Shown here piece by piece: positions 54,079-61,272 of a stretch of 62,606 nt of DNA (positions are counted from its first letter, which is position 1; each line of letters opens with the position of its first letter). The notes under the pieces are model-generated. The model was not told where the DNA came from and did no database searches. It worked only from the letters and a program-made list of their open reading frames with translations. Source of the DNA: Gemmatimonadota bacterium (lineage in GTDB: Bacteria > Gemmatimonadota > Gemmatimonadetes > Longimicrobiales > Gaopeijiaceae); contig JAPPGZ010000046.1 in the NCBI GenBank assembly GCA_028874905.1, positions 9,795 to 72,400 of the forward strand. The letters are read 5' to 3'. The position numbers and the translations under genes were made by a program.

Positions 54079-55337
54079 ACCGCAGCGACACGCTCACGAA
54101 CTCCGCCGACGGCGCGTCTCCGGACGTTCCCGACTGTCTTCGCGCCGCCCTCGCAAACGGGCGGCCCGGCCCTTCGCGGGTCACCCGCGCGGTCCGCGCC
54201 GGACTCGGAGCCGACCCTGGCCACCGTTCGGTCATGCCGCCCATCCATCTCTCGTCGAACTTCTACTTCGAGTCGCCCGGCGTGTACGCCAAATACGACT
54301 ACACGCGGAGCGGAAACCCCACGCGCGACCTCGCCGCCGAGGCGATCGCCGAACTGGAAGGCGGATGCGGCGCGGTGGTCACCTCTTCGGGCATGTCGGC
54401 GATCGCGGTCGTCACGCGGCTGCTGTCCGCCGGCGATCTGCTGCTGGCCCCGCACGACTGCTACGGAGGCAGCCATCGCCTGTTCTCGGCCGAGGCGGAG
54501 CGCGGGTCATACAAGGTGCGTTTTCTGGACCAGACCGCCGCAGGCGCCAAGGCGCACGCGCGCGCGCTACGGCCGCGCATGATCTGGATTGAAACGCCGA
54601 GCAATCCGCTCCTGCGGATCACCGACATCGCGGCGTGGACCCGCCTGGCGCGGGAGATCGGCGCCGTTTGCGTTGTGGACAACACCTTCCTGTCGCCCGT
54701 CAACCAGCGACCGCTTGACTTCGGCGCGGATCTCGTCGTCCACTCGACCACCAAGTTCATGAACGGACACAGCGACGTGATCGGAGGCGCGGTGATCGCG
54801 GCCGACGAGGAGCTGTTCGAGGACGTGGCGTGGTGGACCAACGCGATGGGCGTGGCCGGGGCGCCCTTCGATTCGTACCTGACCCTGCGCGGCATCCGGA
54901 CTCTGCACGCGAGAGTGCGCGCCCACGAGGGCAACGCGCAGCGCGTCGTCGACCTCCTCACGCGCAGCGACGTCGTCTCCAGGGTGAACCACCCGAGTCT
55001 GGCGGGGCATCCCGGCCACGACGTCGCCGGCCGGCAGCAGCTGGGATGGGGCAGCCTGATCTCGTTCGAGCTCCGGGGCGGGCGCGAGGCGGTCGAGGCG
55101 TTCGTCGACGGGCTCGAGCACTTTGCGCTGGCCGAGTCGCTCGGGGGTGTCGAGAGCCTGGTCGCTCATCCGGCGACGATGACGCACGCTTCGATGGACC
55201 AGCACGCCCAGATCGTGGCCGGAATCCGGGAGGGTCTGCTGCGGCTGTCGGTCGGGATCGAGTCGGCGGACGACCTGGTAGCCGACCTGGAGCGCGCCCT
55301 TGCCCGCGTGGAGGAGGTGGTGTGCCAGGCGGCGTGA
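54075..55337 (+). CDS. metB: cystathionine gamma-synthase
   Basis: A PLP trans-sulfuration enzyme. YTRSGNPTRD, SSGMSAI, and WIETPSNPLLRITDI precede the PLP lysine K227 in HSTTKFMNGHSD. The C-terminal ESLGGVESLVAHPATMTHASM matches MetB. A direct O-acylhomoserine sulfhydrylase role is possible in this family. 420 residues with a 40-residue leader. It overlaps both neighbours by 4 nt, forming a SAM-riboswitch-controlled operon. Confidence 0.88.
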   Translation: MNRSDTLTNSADGASPDVPDCLRAALANGRPGPSRVTRAVRAGLGADPGHRSVMPPIHLSSNFYFESPGVYAKYDYTRSGNPTRDLAAEAIAELEGGCGAVVTSSGMSAIAVVTRLLSAGDLLLAPHDCYGGSHRLFSAEAERGSYKVRFLDQTAAGAKAHARALRPRMIWIETPSNPLLRITDIAAWTRLAREIGAVCVVDNTFLSPVNQRPLDFGADLVVHSTTKFMNGHSDVIGGAVIAADEELFEDVAWWTNAMGVAGAPFDSYLTLRGIRTLHARVRAHEGNAQRVVDLLTRSDVVSRVNHPSLAGHPGHDVAGRQQLGWGSLISFELRGGREAVEAFVDGLEHFALAESLGGVESLVAHPATMTHASMDQHAQIVAGIREGLLRLSVGIESADDLVADLERALARVEEVVCQAA

Positions 55338-56209
55338 CGGCGGTGGTTGCGGGGACGATCTCGCCTCCTGGCCCGCGGTCCACGCAGGCGGCGCGGGCGC
55401 CCGTGCGGTGCGGTCCCGGTCCCGGTCCCGTGCGGGCCCATGCAGTCCGTCCGTCGGTCGGGCCGATCCCCGGCCCGATCCATGTGGTGAAGTTCGGGTC
55501 GTCCGTGCTTGCCGCGCCGAAGGAGTATCGCCGGGTTGCTGGACATGTGCGCGACGAGGTGGCGCGCGGCCGCAAGCTGATCACCGTGGTGTCGGCCATG
55601 GGCAGCACGACCGACGCCTTGCTCGCCACCGCCCACGCGGTGGCCGCCGAGCCTCCGGACGCCCTCGTCGGCACGCTGCTCGCCACCGGGGAAGAGGCGT
55701 CAGTGGCGCTTCTGCGGATTGCTCTGACGGATGTCGGCGTTCGGTCCGTCGGCTTCACTGCCGCGCAGTTGTGCGTGCGCACCCGTGGCCCGCTCCGGGA
55801 CGCCGATCCCGTCGCCGTCGATACCGGCCGGATCGCAGCAGCGCTCGCCCGCTCGGACGTGATCGTGGTCCCCGGTTTCGTGGGCGTCGACGTAACAACC
55901 GGAGTGCCTTCGCTCCTCGGGCGCGGCGGCTCCGACCTGACCGCGCTCTTCCTCGGTCAGGCCATGGGCGCGGTCGAAGTACGCCTCGTGAAGGATGTGG
56001 ACGGCGTATTCCCCGGCGATCCGCGCCGCAACACGGGCCTGACCCCGCTGCGCACGGTGAGCTGGGATCGGGTACGCTGCATCGGTGGAGGTGTAGTGCA
56101 GGACAAGGCCCTGAGCTTCGCCGCCCGGCACCGGCTCGGATTCCGCGTGGCCGCCATGGGCGGACGGGGCACGTGGGTGGGGGACGCGGTCCGGCCACCG
56201 TCGCCATAG
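55334..56209 (+). CDS. aspartokinase without ACT domains
   Basis: An amino-acid-kinase-fold protein: HVVKFGSSVL at the start of the fold, VVSAMGSTTDALL, LLGRGGSDLTALFLG and VKDVDGVFPGDPR. It is 291 residues and stops at the end of the kinase fold. It lacks both the C-terminal ACT regulatory domains and the homoserine dehydrogenase often fused to it. GTG 55334 overlaps the metB stop; the first 50 residues are low-complexity Pro/Arg/Gly. Being in a SAM-controlled operon may replace feedback control. No hom gene is visible. Confidence 0.82.
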   Translation: MTAVVAGTISPPGPRSTQAARAPVRCGPGPGPVRAHAVRPSVGPIPGPIHVVKFGSSVLAAPKEYRRVAGHVRDEVARGRKLITVVSAMGSTTDALLATAHAVAAEPPDALVGTLLATGEEASVALLRIALTDVGVRSVGFTAAQLCVRTRGPLRDADPVAVDTGRIAAALARSDVIVVPGFVGVDVTTGVPSLLGRGGSDLTALFLGQAMGAVEVRLVKDVDGVFPGDPRRNTGLTPLRTVSWDRVRCIGGGVVQDKALSFAARHRLGFRVAAMGGRGTWVGDAVRPPSP

Positions 56210-56314
56210 ACCACGGATCCCGTTACCCGCTACAGACGCACGCGGGGCGGTGGTGCCTCAGACGTGGACGGGGCGTCCGTGCGCGGGCGCAAGCCGGCCC
56301 GTTAGCTTGGGCCG

Positions 56315-57016
56315 ATGTCCGCCCCTGCCTTTGAGCTCTTTGGCGCGCCCCACATAGCCGCCCTGGTGCTGATGGTGGCGGTTGCCGCCGCCATGACGGC
56401 CGTCGCGAGGCGGTCGGGGTCGCCGCGCGTCAAGCGGGGGCTGTGCATCGGCTTGGCCGTCATTCTGCTGGTCAACCAGTCCGTAGGCTGGGTCTACCGG
56501 TACGCGACGGAGGGCGGCGAGGTGTTCGTCCGCGAGCACCTGCCGCTCCACGTCTGTGGCATGACGATTCTGCTGTCCGCGGCGATGCTGCTCTTCCGCC
56601 GGCGCTGGACCTTCGAACTCGTGTACTTCTGGGGGCTCGCGGGAGCGACGAACGCAATGGTGACGCCGGAGCTGTCAGACGGCTTCCCGCACTACCTGTT
56701 CTTCCAGTACTTCGTCTCGCACGGCGCCATCGTAGTAGCGGCGCTGTTCGCCACCTTCGGGCTGGGGATGCGGCCCACGTTCAGATCGCTGGTGAGAGCG
56801 TTCGTCACGCTCAACGTCATAGCCGCGGTCTTGACGCCGGTCAACCTGCTGCTGGACAGCAACTACATGTACCTGTGCACGGTCCCGGACACCGCGTCGC
56901 CCTTCATCTTCCTGCCCTGGCCGTGGTATCTGCTCAAGCTGGAGGTGGTGGCGGCAGTCTTCTTCGGGCTGCTGTACCTGCCGGTGCACCTGGAGAGGCG
57001 GCGGCGGGGCAGCTGA
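56315..57016 (+). CDS. YwaF-like (TIGR02206) integral membrane protein
   Basis: 233 residues with about seven hydrophobic helices. The family signature REHLPLHVCGMTILLSA and the later TPVNLLLDSNYMYLC are clear. Function of the family is unknown. It stands alone after a 105-bp gap with no other recognisable content. Confidence 0.8.
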   Translation: MSAPAFELFGAPHIAALVLMVAVAAAMTAVARRSGSPRVKRGLCIGLAVILLVNQSVGWVYRYATEGGEVFVREHLPLHVCGMTILLSAAMLLFRRRWTFELVYFWGLAGATNAMVTPELSDGFPHYLFFQYFVSHGAIVVAALFATFGLGMRPTFRSLVRAFVTLNVIAAVLTPVNLLLDSNYMYLCTVPDTASPFIFLPWPWYLLKLEVVAAVFFGLLYLPVHLERRRRGS

Positions 57017-57056
57017 GGCCGGGAGTCAGGGCCGGATCCTGCGGTGGGATTGGCCG

Positions 57057-57077
57057 ATACTAAACCATAATGTTTAG
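57057..57077. repeat. left 21-bp inverted repeat of the HNH cassette
   Basis: This contains CTAAAC-N6-GTTTAG (57060-57077), preceded by ATA. Read on the plus strand, 19 of its 21 bases equal the minus-strand sequence 58696-58676 on the other side of the HNH gene. It lies 15 bp beyond the HNH stop codon. Confidence 0.85.
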
Positions 57078-57092
57078 CGTCAGCTACATCGG

Positions 57093-58598
57093 CTAAGCCG
57101 CATTGCCGGGGCGGGCCTGCTCACCTCCTTCCCTCCGGCCCTCGCCCTCGCCCGGTTTGTTGCAGAACCAATCCAGCGCCCAGTCCCAGTCGATGCGTTC
57201 GCCCTGCCACAGGGTACTGCCGGTCCAGACCTCGATTTCCGTCCGGCCGTGCCAGCGGGCCAGCCCGCAGTCGTGCGCAGGGCGTGGTGGGCTGTCCACA
57301 GCCGGTGCGGCTACCGGGCCGTCCGCCGTTGCCCGGGTCAGGCCGTTCCCCGGCAGCAAGCCGCCGATGTCCGGGGTCGGCGGCGCCACAGACATCTCCA
57401 CGCCCAGCGGGTTGAGGAACCGCAGCAAGCCCCTCTCGTCAACCTCCACCCTCCATCCCCCTTCGTGGACCGCGCGGTGATGCAGCGGGCACAGCAGCAC
57501 GAGGTTGTCCATGGCGGTCTCCCCGCCCTCGGCCCAGGGGATGATGTGGTGGGCGTGGGTCCGGAGCCGTGATCCGCATCCGGGGAAGCGGCAGCCGCCG
57601 TCGCGCGCCTCCAGCGCCTTGCGGAGCCGCCAGTCCACGGTCCGCAGCCGCCGGCCGACATCCAGCACGGAGCCGTCGCTTCTGCGGTCGATGGGCACGA
57701 CCTCCGCATCGGAGGCGAGCCGCAAAGACGTTTCACAGGAAACGCGCGAGCCCTCCTCCGTGACCAGACCGGCCGCGGCTCCTGCGGCCAGGGCGGCCGA
57801 CACGCCTCCCGCCAGACCACCCAGTTCGCCCCCTTCGAACGAGTGCACCACCAGCTGGACCTCGGGCTGTACCTGCTCTTCCAGCCACAGCCCCAGCGCG
57901 TCGGCCCGGCGCTGGGCCGCGGTGATCTTGTGCTCGGTCCCGGCCTGGCGCTGCTCGTGGAAGAGCTTCCGTTCGGCCGCCTCGAGCGCCTTGAGGAGCA
58001 GGCTTCCGACCTCGGGGCTGAGCCGGCCGCGGATCTCGTAGTTGCCGTCCTCGGCGGGGTACAGGTACAGGCCCCGGCGCTCGGCGCGTTCGGCCTGCGC
58101 ATTCTTGCTCCGGTCGACGCGCCGGGCGTCCCGGACCAGCTTCTCGACGTGGGCGGTGGTGCCGTGATCGGCGAAGGAGAGGAGTTCCTTCTCGTTCTCG
58201 GGTGAAGCGATCCGGGTCAGGGCCCGCGCCTTGGAGTAGGAGAGCTTCCCCTTGGCCAGAGCACCGGAGATCCGGGGCAGGTTGGGGAGGCAGCGGGCCA
58301 CGCGGACCTTCTCGCGGGCGGGCCCCAGCGAGATGCCGGTGCGCCAGGAGAGCCAGTGGGCGCAGGTGCGGAATCCCTCCCAGCGTCCTTCCTCGTCGTA
58401 GGTCTTGAGCAGGCAGAGGAGCCGGTAGGTGGCGGCGTTGATATGCGCGCAGAGGGTGGCGATCTCGTCGCCGAGGGGATCGGCGGTAGGGGCGGGGCCG
58501 GGCGCGGTGGGGGCTAGCTGGGCCGGGGCTGGCGAAGCGGGGACGAGGGAGGTCGAGGCGGTGGATTCGGTAGGCATACTGTCTGATCCGGAAGTCAT
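57093..58598 (-). CDS. DUF222-HNH endonuclease (13E12-repeat family type)
   Basis: 501 residues. A helical DUF222 domain (about 45-300, with LSWRTGISLGPAREKVRVA and KLSYSKARALTRIA) precedes a C-terminal HNH nuclease: CRFPGCGSRLRTHAHHIIPWAEGGET then NLVLLCPLHHRAVHEGGW as key blocks, with the zinc cysteines and HH/N/H residues intact. A Pro/Ala-rich N-terminus and an unrelated 100-residue tail flank these. AAGGAGGTGA lies about 18 nt before ATG 58598, farther than usual. It is on the opposite strand to its neighbours and flanked by inverted repeats. Confidence 0.88.
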   Translation of the reverse strand: MTSGSDSMPTESTASTSLVPASPAPAQLAPTAPGPAPTADPLGDEIATLCAHINAATYRLLCLLKTYDEEGRWEGFRTCAHWLSWRTGISLGPAREKVRVARCLPNLPRISGALAKGKLSYSKARALTRIASPENEKELLSFADHGTTAHVEKLVRDARRVDRSKNAQAERAERRGLYLYPAEDGNYEIRGRLSPEVGSLLLKALEAAERKLFHEQRQAGTEHKITAAQRRADALGLWLEEQVQPEVQLVVHSFEGGELGGLAGGVSAALAAGAAAGLVTEEGSRVSCETSLRLASDAEVVPIDRRSDGSVLDVGRRLRTVDWRLRKALEARDGGCRFPGCGSRLRTHAHHIIPWAEGGETAMDNLVLLCPLHHRAVHEGGWRVEVDERGLLRFLNPLGVEMSVAPPTPDIGGLLPGNGLTRATADGPVAAPAVDSPPRPAHDCGLARWHGRTEIEVWTGSTLWQGERIDWDWALDWFCNKPGEGEGRREGGEQARPGNAA

Positions 58599-58672
58599 GG
58601 GTGGGCGATTGCGTTCTCACCTCCTTATACCCTATAGTTCGGGAAATGTTCGGCACCCTCTTGCGCTGGACA

Positions 58673-58696
58673 ATACTAAACATTCCGGTTTAGTAT
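58673..58696. repeat. right inverted repeat of the HNH cassette
   Basis: A perfect 9-bp palindrome, ATACTAAAC-N6-GTTTAGTAT, 75 bp upstream of the HNH start codon. Its minus-strand sequence matches the left repeat at 19 of 21 positions. It could equally act as an operator for the HNH promoter. Confidence 0.85.
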
Positions 58697-58761
58697 CCCG
58701 CCACCTGGTGCGCGCCACCTGGGCCCGTCACGGGGTGTGCCACCGACCGGACCCCGCAGGA

Positions 58762-58828
58762 GAGCCGCGAGGACGTTTCAGGTGAAACGCGTGCGCCCTC
58801 GTCCGTGACCAGCGCGGCCGAAGATACC
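58762..58828 (-). pseudogene. remnant of a second DUF222-HNH gene
   Basis: DNA here aligns with 57717-57775 inside the intact HNH gene, same strand, with most bases identical across about 58 positions (shared ACGTTTCA and TCCGTGACCAG). Translated on the minus strand it gives ALVTDEGARVSPETSSRL, matching GLVTEEGSRVSCETSLRL of the intact protein. The rest of the gene is gone. The 396-bp gap 58599-58994 contains this, the palindrome and a short repeat, and no intact gene. Confidence 0.75.
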
Positions 58829-58837
58829 GAGGAACGA

Positions 58838-58883
58838 CGCCTCGTCCGTAATCCGCAGGGCGCCTCGTCCGTAGTCCCCATGG
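58838..58883. repeat. two 23-bp near-repeats
   Basis: CGCCTCGTCCGTA occurs at 58838 (allowing for one base at the edge) and at 58861, 23 bp apart, and a related CTCGTCCGT is found near 58798 inside the HNH remnant. They probably derive from local duplication during decay of the remnant. Confidence 0.5.
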
Positions 58884-58994
58884 CGCACTATATTGACGGG
58901 ACCTATCGCCCGTCTTGAGGATTACCTTTCGCGGCCTTTGCCTTGCCCGGATCGGGGAGCGCCGTTGCCGCTCATGCAGGAAGGCGTTGCCACT

Positions 58995-61205
58995 ATGAAG
59001 ACCTCCGCGACCACGCTCGTCACCCGTACGCTCCTCCTCGCCGCGGTCGCGGGTTGCGGCGGTGGGGACACGGGGCCGGTCACGCCGCCCGAGCCTCCGC
59101 GCGCTGCGACAATCACGATCGAGCCGGCGTCCGCGACGCTCACCTACATCACCCAGACCACGCCCTTCAGCGCGAACGTCCGCGACCAGTACGGTTCGTC
59201 GATGGCGGTCACGGTAACCTGGTCGGGCTCCGACGATAACGTCTTCACGGTGGACGCCAACGGTTCGGTGACGGCCGTCGGGAACGGCATGGCGACGCTG
59301 ACGGCCAGCACCGCGGACATCAGCGCGACGGCCCAGGTGACGGTGCAGCAGCGGGCGTCGGCGATCGGGATCGTGTCCGGGAACAACCAGGAAGCGCTGC
59401 GGAACGAACCGCTGCTGGAGCCGCTGGTGGTCCAGGTGGAAGACCGGGGCGGCCACGGTGTGGCGGGTCTGCCCGTGAACTTCAGGCCGAGTGCGGAGAG
59501 CGGTTCGGCAAGCCCGGATACGGTGGTGACCGACGACCAGGGCCAGGCTTCGACGGTATGGACCCTCGGCAGCAAGTTCGGTGCGCAATCCCTGACGATC
59601 TGGGCTCCGGGCGGGGTCCAGAACATCGCCTCCGCAAGAGCCACGTCCGACAACCCGCTGCCGGACCTCAGCGTGGAGCGATTCGACGTGTCGCGGGACG
59701 AGCCGACGAATCTGGAAACCATCGAGGTGGGCGTCACGATCGCCAACATCGGTGACGCTGCGAGCCCCGATTTGTTCCCGGTCCGCCTGACCCTCGACGG
59801 GATCGTGCTCGAGACTGTTGAGGTCGCGCAACTGCAGTCCGAGGACACGGCAAGCGTGAGCTTTGCGGCCGCAGGTCCGTTCGAGCCGGGGTCGCGCACC
59901 CTCGCGGTCGTCATCGATCCCGACGGCGGAATCGACGAGTGGGAGAAGGCCAACAACGAGGTCGTGCAGACGCTGGACGTTGCCGAACAACCGATCCTTG
60001 GCCTCGGGTCGCCGGTAACGGTTTCCGGCACGCTCGACGAAGTGCTGCTCTTCCGCGTCGACATTGAGGAGGCGTCGGACGAAGCACTGAACGTGGAGCT
60101 GGCCGGGGGATCGGGGGACGCCGACATGTTCGTGCACTATGGGGAACGTCCGGGCCACCACTATGAGTACCGGTGCCTGAGCGGCAATGCCGCTTCGGAT
60201 GAACTGTGCCAGATGGTGCCGACCCGGGTTGGCAGCTATCACATCGCAGTGCACGCGTTCAGCGCCTTCGGGCCGTCAAGGCTGACAGTGACCGTGGGCG
60301 GAAAGGAAGTGGAGAGCTTTGACATAGAGCTGGTTTTCCTGGAGAGCGGGTCGGCGTCGCAGAATGCGATCATGAGGCAGGCTGCGGATCGGTGGGAGTC
60401 CATCATCGCCCGGGGTGCTGACGACTTCACCTTCCAGGAGGCTGTCCCCGTCGGCGTGTGCGGGCCCGGATCACCCGCGATCCCGGCCGGAGAGACGATT
60501 GACGACATTCGCATCTACGTGACGATCGACTCGATCGACGCGGGGGGCGACAGCGAAGGCAACATCCTCGGTCAGGCGCGGGACTGCTATCGGAGACAGA
60601 TCGCATTCGCGACCTCCGATGACATCGACCAGGAGGTCATCACGGGTTTCATTTGGCTGGACGAGTTCGACGTTAACCGAATGGAGGCTCAGGGGGTGCT
60701 CCTGGCGGTGGCCACGCACGAGCTTGGACACACGCTGGGCATCGGAACCCTTTGGGGTGTCCACGGCCGTCTGAAAAACCCGTCCCTGCCCAACAAGCCC
60801 AATGCGGACACGTACTTCGACGGTCCGCTGACCATCGCGGCATTCGACGCCGCGGGGGGTCGCCGATACAATGCCGGGCCCAAGGTTCCGGTCGAGAGCG
60901 GCGGCAATCGCGGCTCCTCCGACTCGCACTGGAGGGAGTCCGTGCTCGAGGACGAACTCATGACCCCGTTCCTCTCGGGGCCCGACGAACCACTGAGCGC
61001 CGTCACGATCGAGTCGCTCGTCGAAATTGGCTACGAAGTGAACCTCTCGGCAGCCGACCGGTTTCGCGTGTCTGCTGCGGGGGCTCAGGGGATGGCGGCT
61101 CCCAAGGGACCGGTGATCGATCTCAGCAACGACATCCCCCGGATGCCGATCCGCGTGTACGACCAGAAGGGGCGACTGGTGCGGATCGTGCCGCCACTGC
61201 GCTGA
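58995..61205 (+). CDS. leishmanolysin-like (M8-type) metallopeptidase lipoprotein
   Basis: 736 residues. A lipoprotein signal (LLAAVAGC) is followed by a BIG2-like Ig domain (about 38-120), a second Ig-like domain, a CARDB-like domain (PDLSVERFDVS), a PPC-like domain, and the peptidase. The zinc site is H575-ELGH-TLG-IGTLW587, an HExxHxxG motif with the GTLW extension typical of bacterial leishmanolysin-like enzymes. It should act at the cell surface or periplasm. ATG 58995 has AGGAAGG about 10 nt upstream; longer in-frame starts lack this. Confidence 0.82.
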   Translation: MKTSATTLVTRTLLLAAVAGCGGGDTGPVTPPEPPRAATITIEPASATLTYITQTTPFSANVRDQYGSSMAVTVTWSGSDDNVFTVDANGSVTAVGNGMATLTASTADISATAQVTVQQRASAIGIVSGNNQEALRNEPLLEPLVVQVEDRGGHGVAGLPVNFRPSAESGSASPDTVVTDDQGQASTVWTLGSKFGAQSLTIWAPGGVQNIASARATSDNPLPDLSVERFDVSRDEPTNLETIEVGVTIANIGDAASPDLFPVRLTLDGIVLETVEVAQLQSEDTASVSFAAAGPFEPGSRTLAVVIDPDGGIDEWEKANNEVVQTLDVAEQPILGLGSPVTVSGTLDEVLLFRVDIEEASDEALNVELAGGSGDADMFVHYGERPGHHYEYRCLSGNAASDELCQMVPTRVGSYHIAVHAFSAFGPSRLTVTVGGKEVESFDIELVFLESGSASQNAIMRQAADRWESIIARGADDFTFQEAVPVGVCGPGSPAIPAGETIDDIRIYVTIDSIDAGGDSEGNILGQARDCYRRQIAFATSDDIDQEVITGFIWLDEFDVNRMEAQGVLLAVATHELGHTLGIGTLWGVHGRLKNPSLPNKPNADTYFDGPLTIAAFDAAGGRRYNAGPKVPVESGGNRGSSDSHWRESVLEDELMTPFLSGPDEPLSAVTIESLVEIGYEVNLSAADRFRVSAAGAQGMAAPKGPVIDLSNDIPRMPIRVYDQKGRLVRIVPPLR

Positions 61206-61272
61206 GGAGCCGCCGCTGCGCTGACGGGCCCACCGCCTCGCTTGGGGGGCCGCATGCGACCTGCCCGATAGC

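Larger units (their letters stand above)
57057..58696. mobile_element. putative DUF222-HNH mobile cassette bounded by inverted repeats
   Basis: A 1640-bp unit containing one gene, the DUF222-HNH endonuclease, with 21-bp inverted repeats (19/21) at its edges, each internally palindromic. A decayed fragment of a related gene lies 66 bp outside the right end. DUF222-HNH genes are known as dispersed repeats (for example the 13E12 family in mycobacteria). I see no convincing target-site duplication, so mobility is inference. Confidence 0.5.

Noticed and set aside
58690..58881. A 63-codon minus-strand gene
   Set aside because: Its only conserved part is a fragment of the DUF222-HNH middle region; it lacks both ends, so it is annotated as a remnant.
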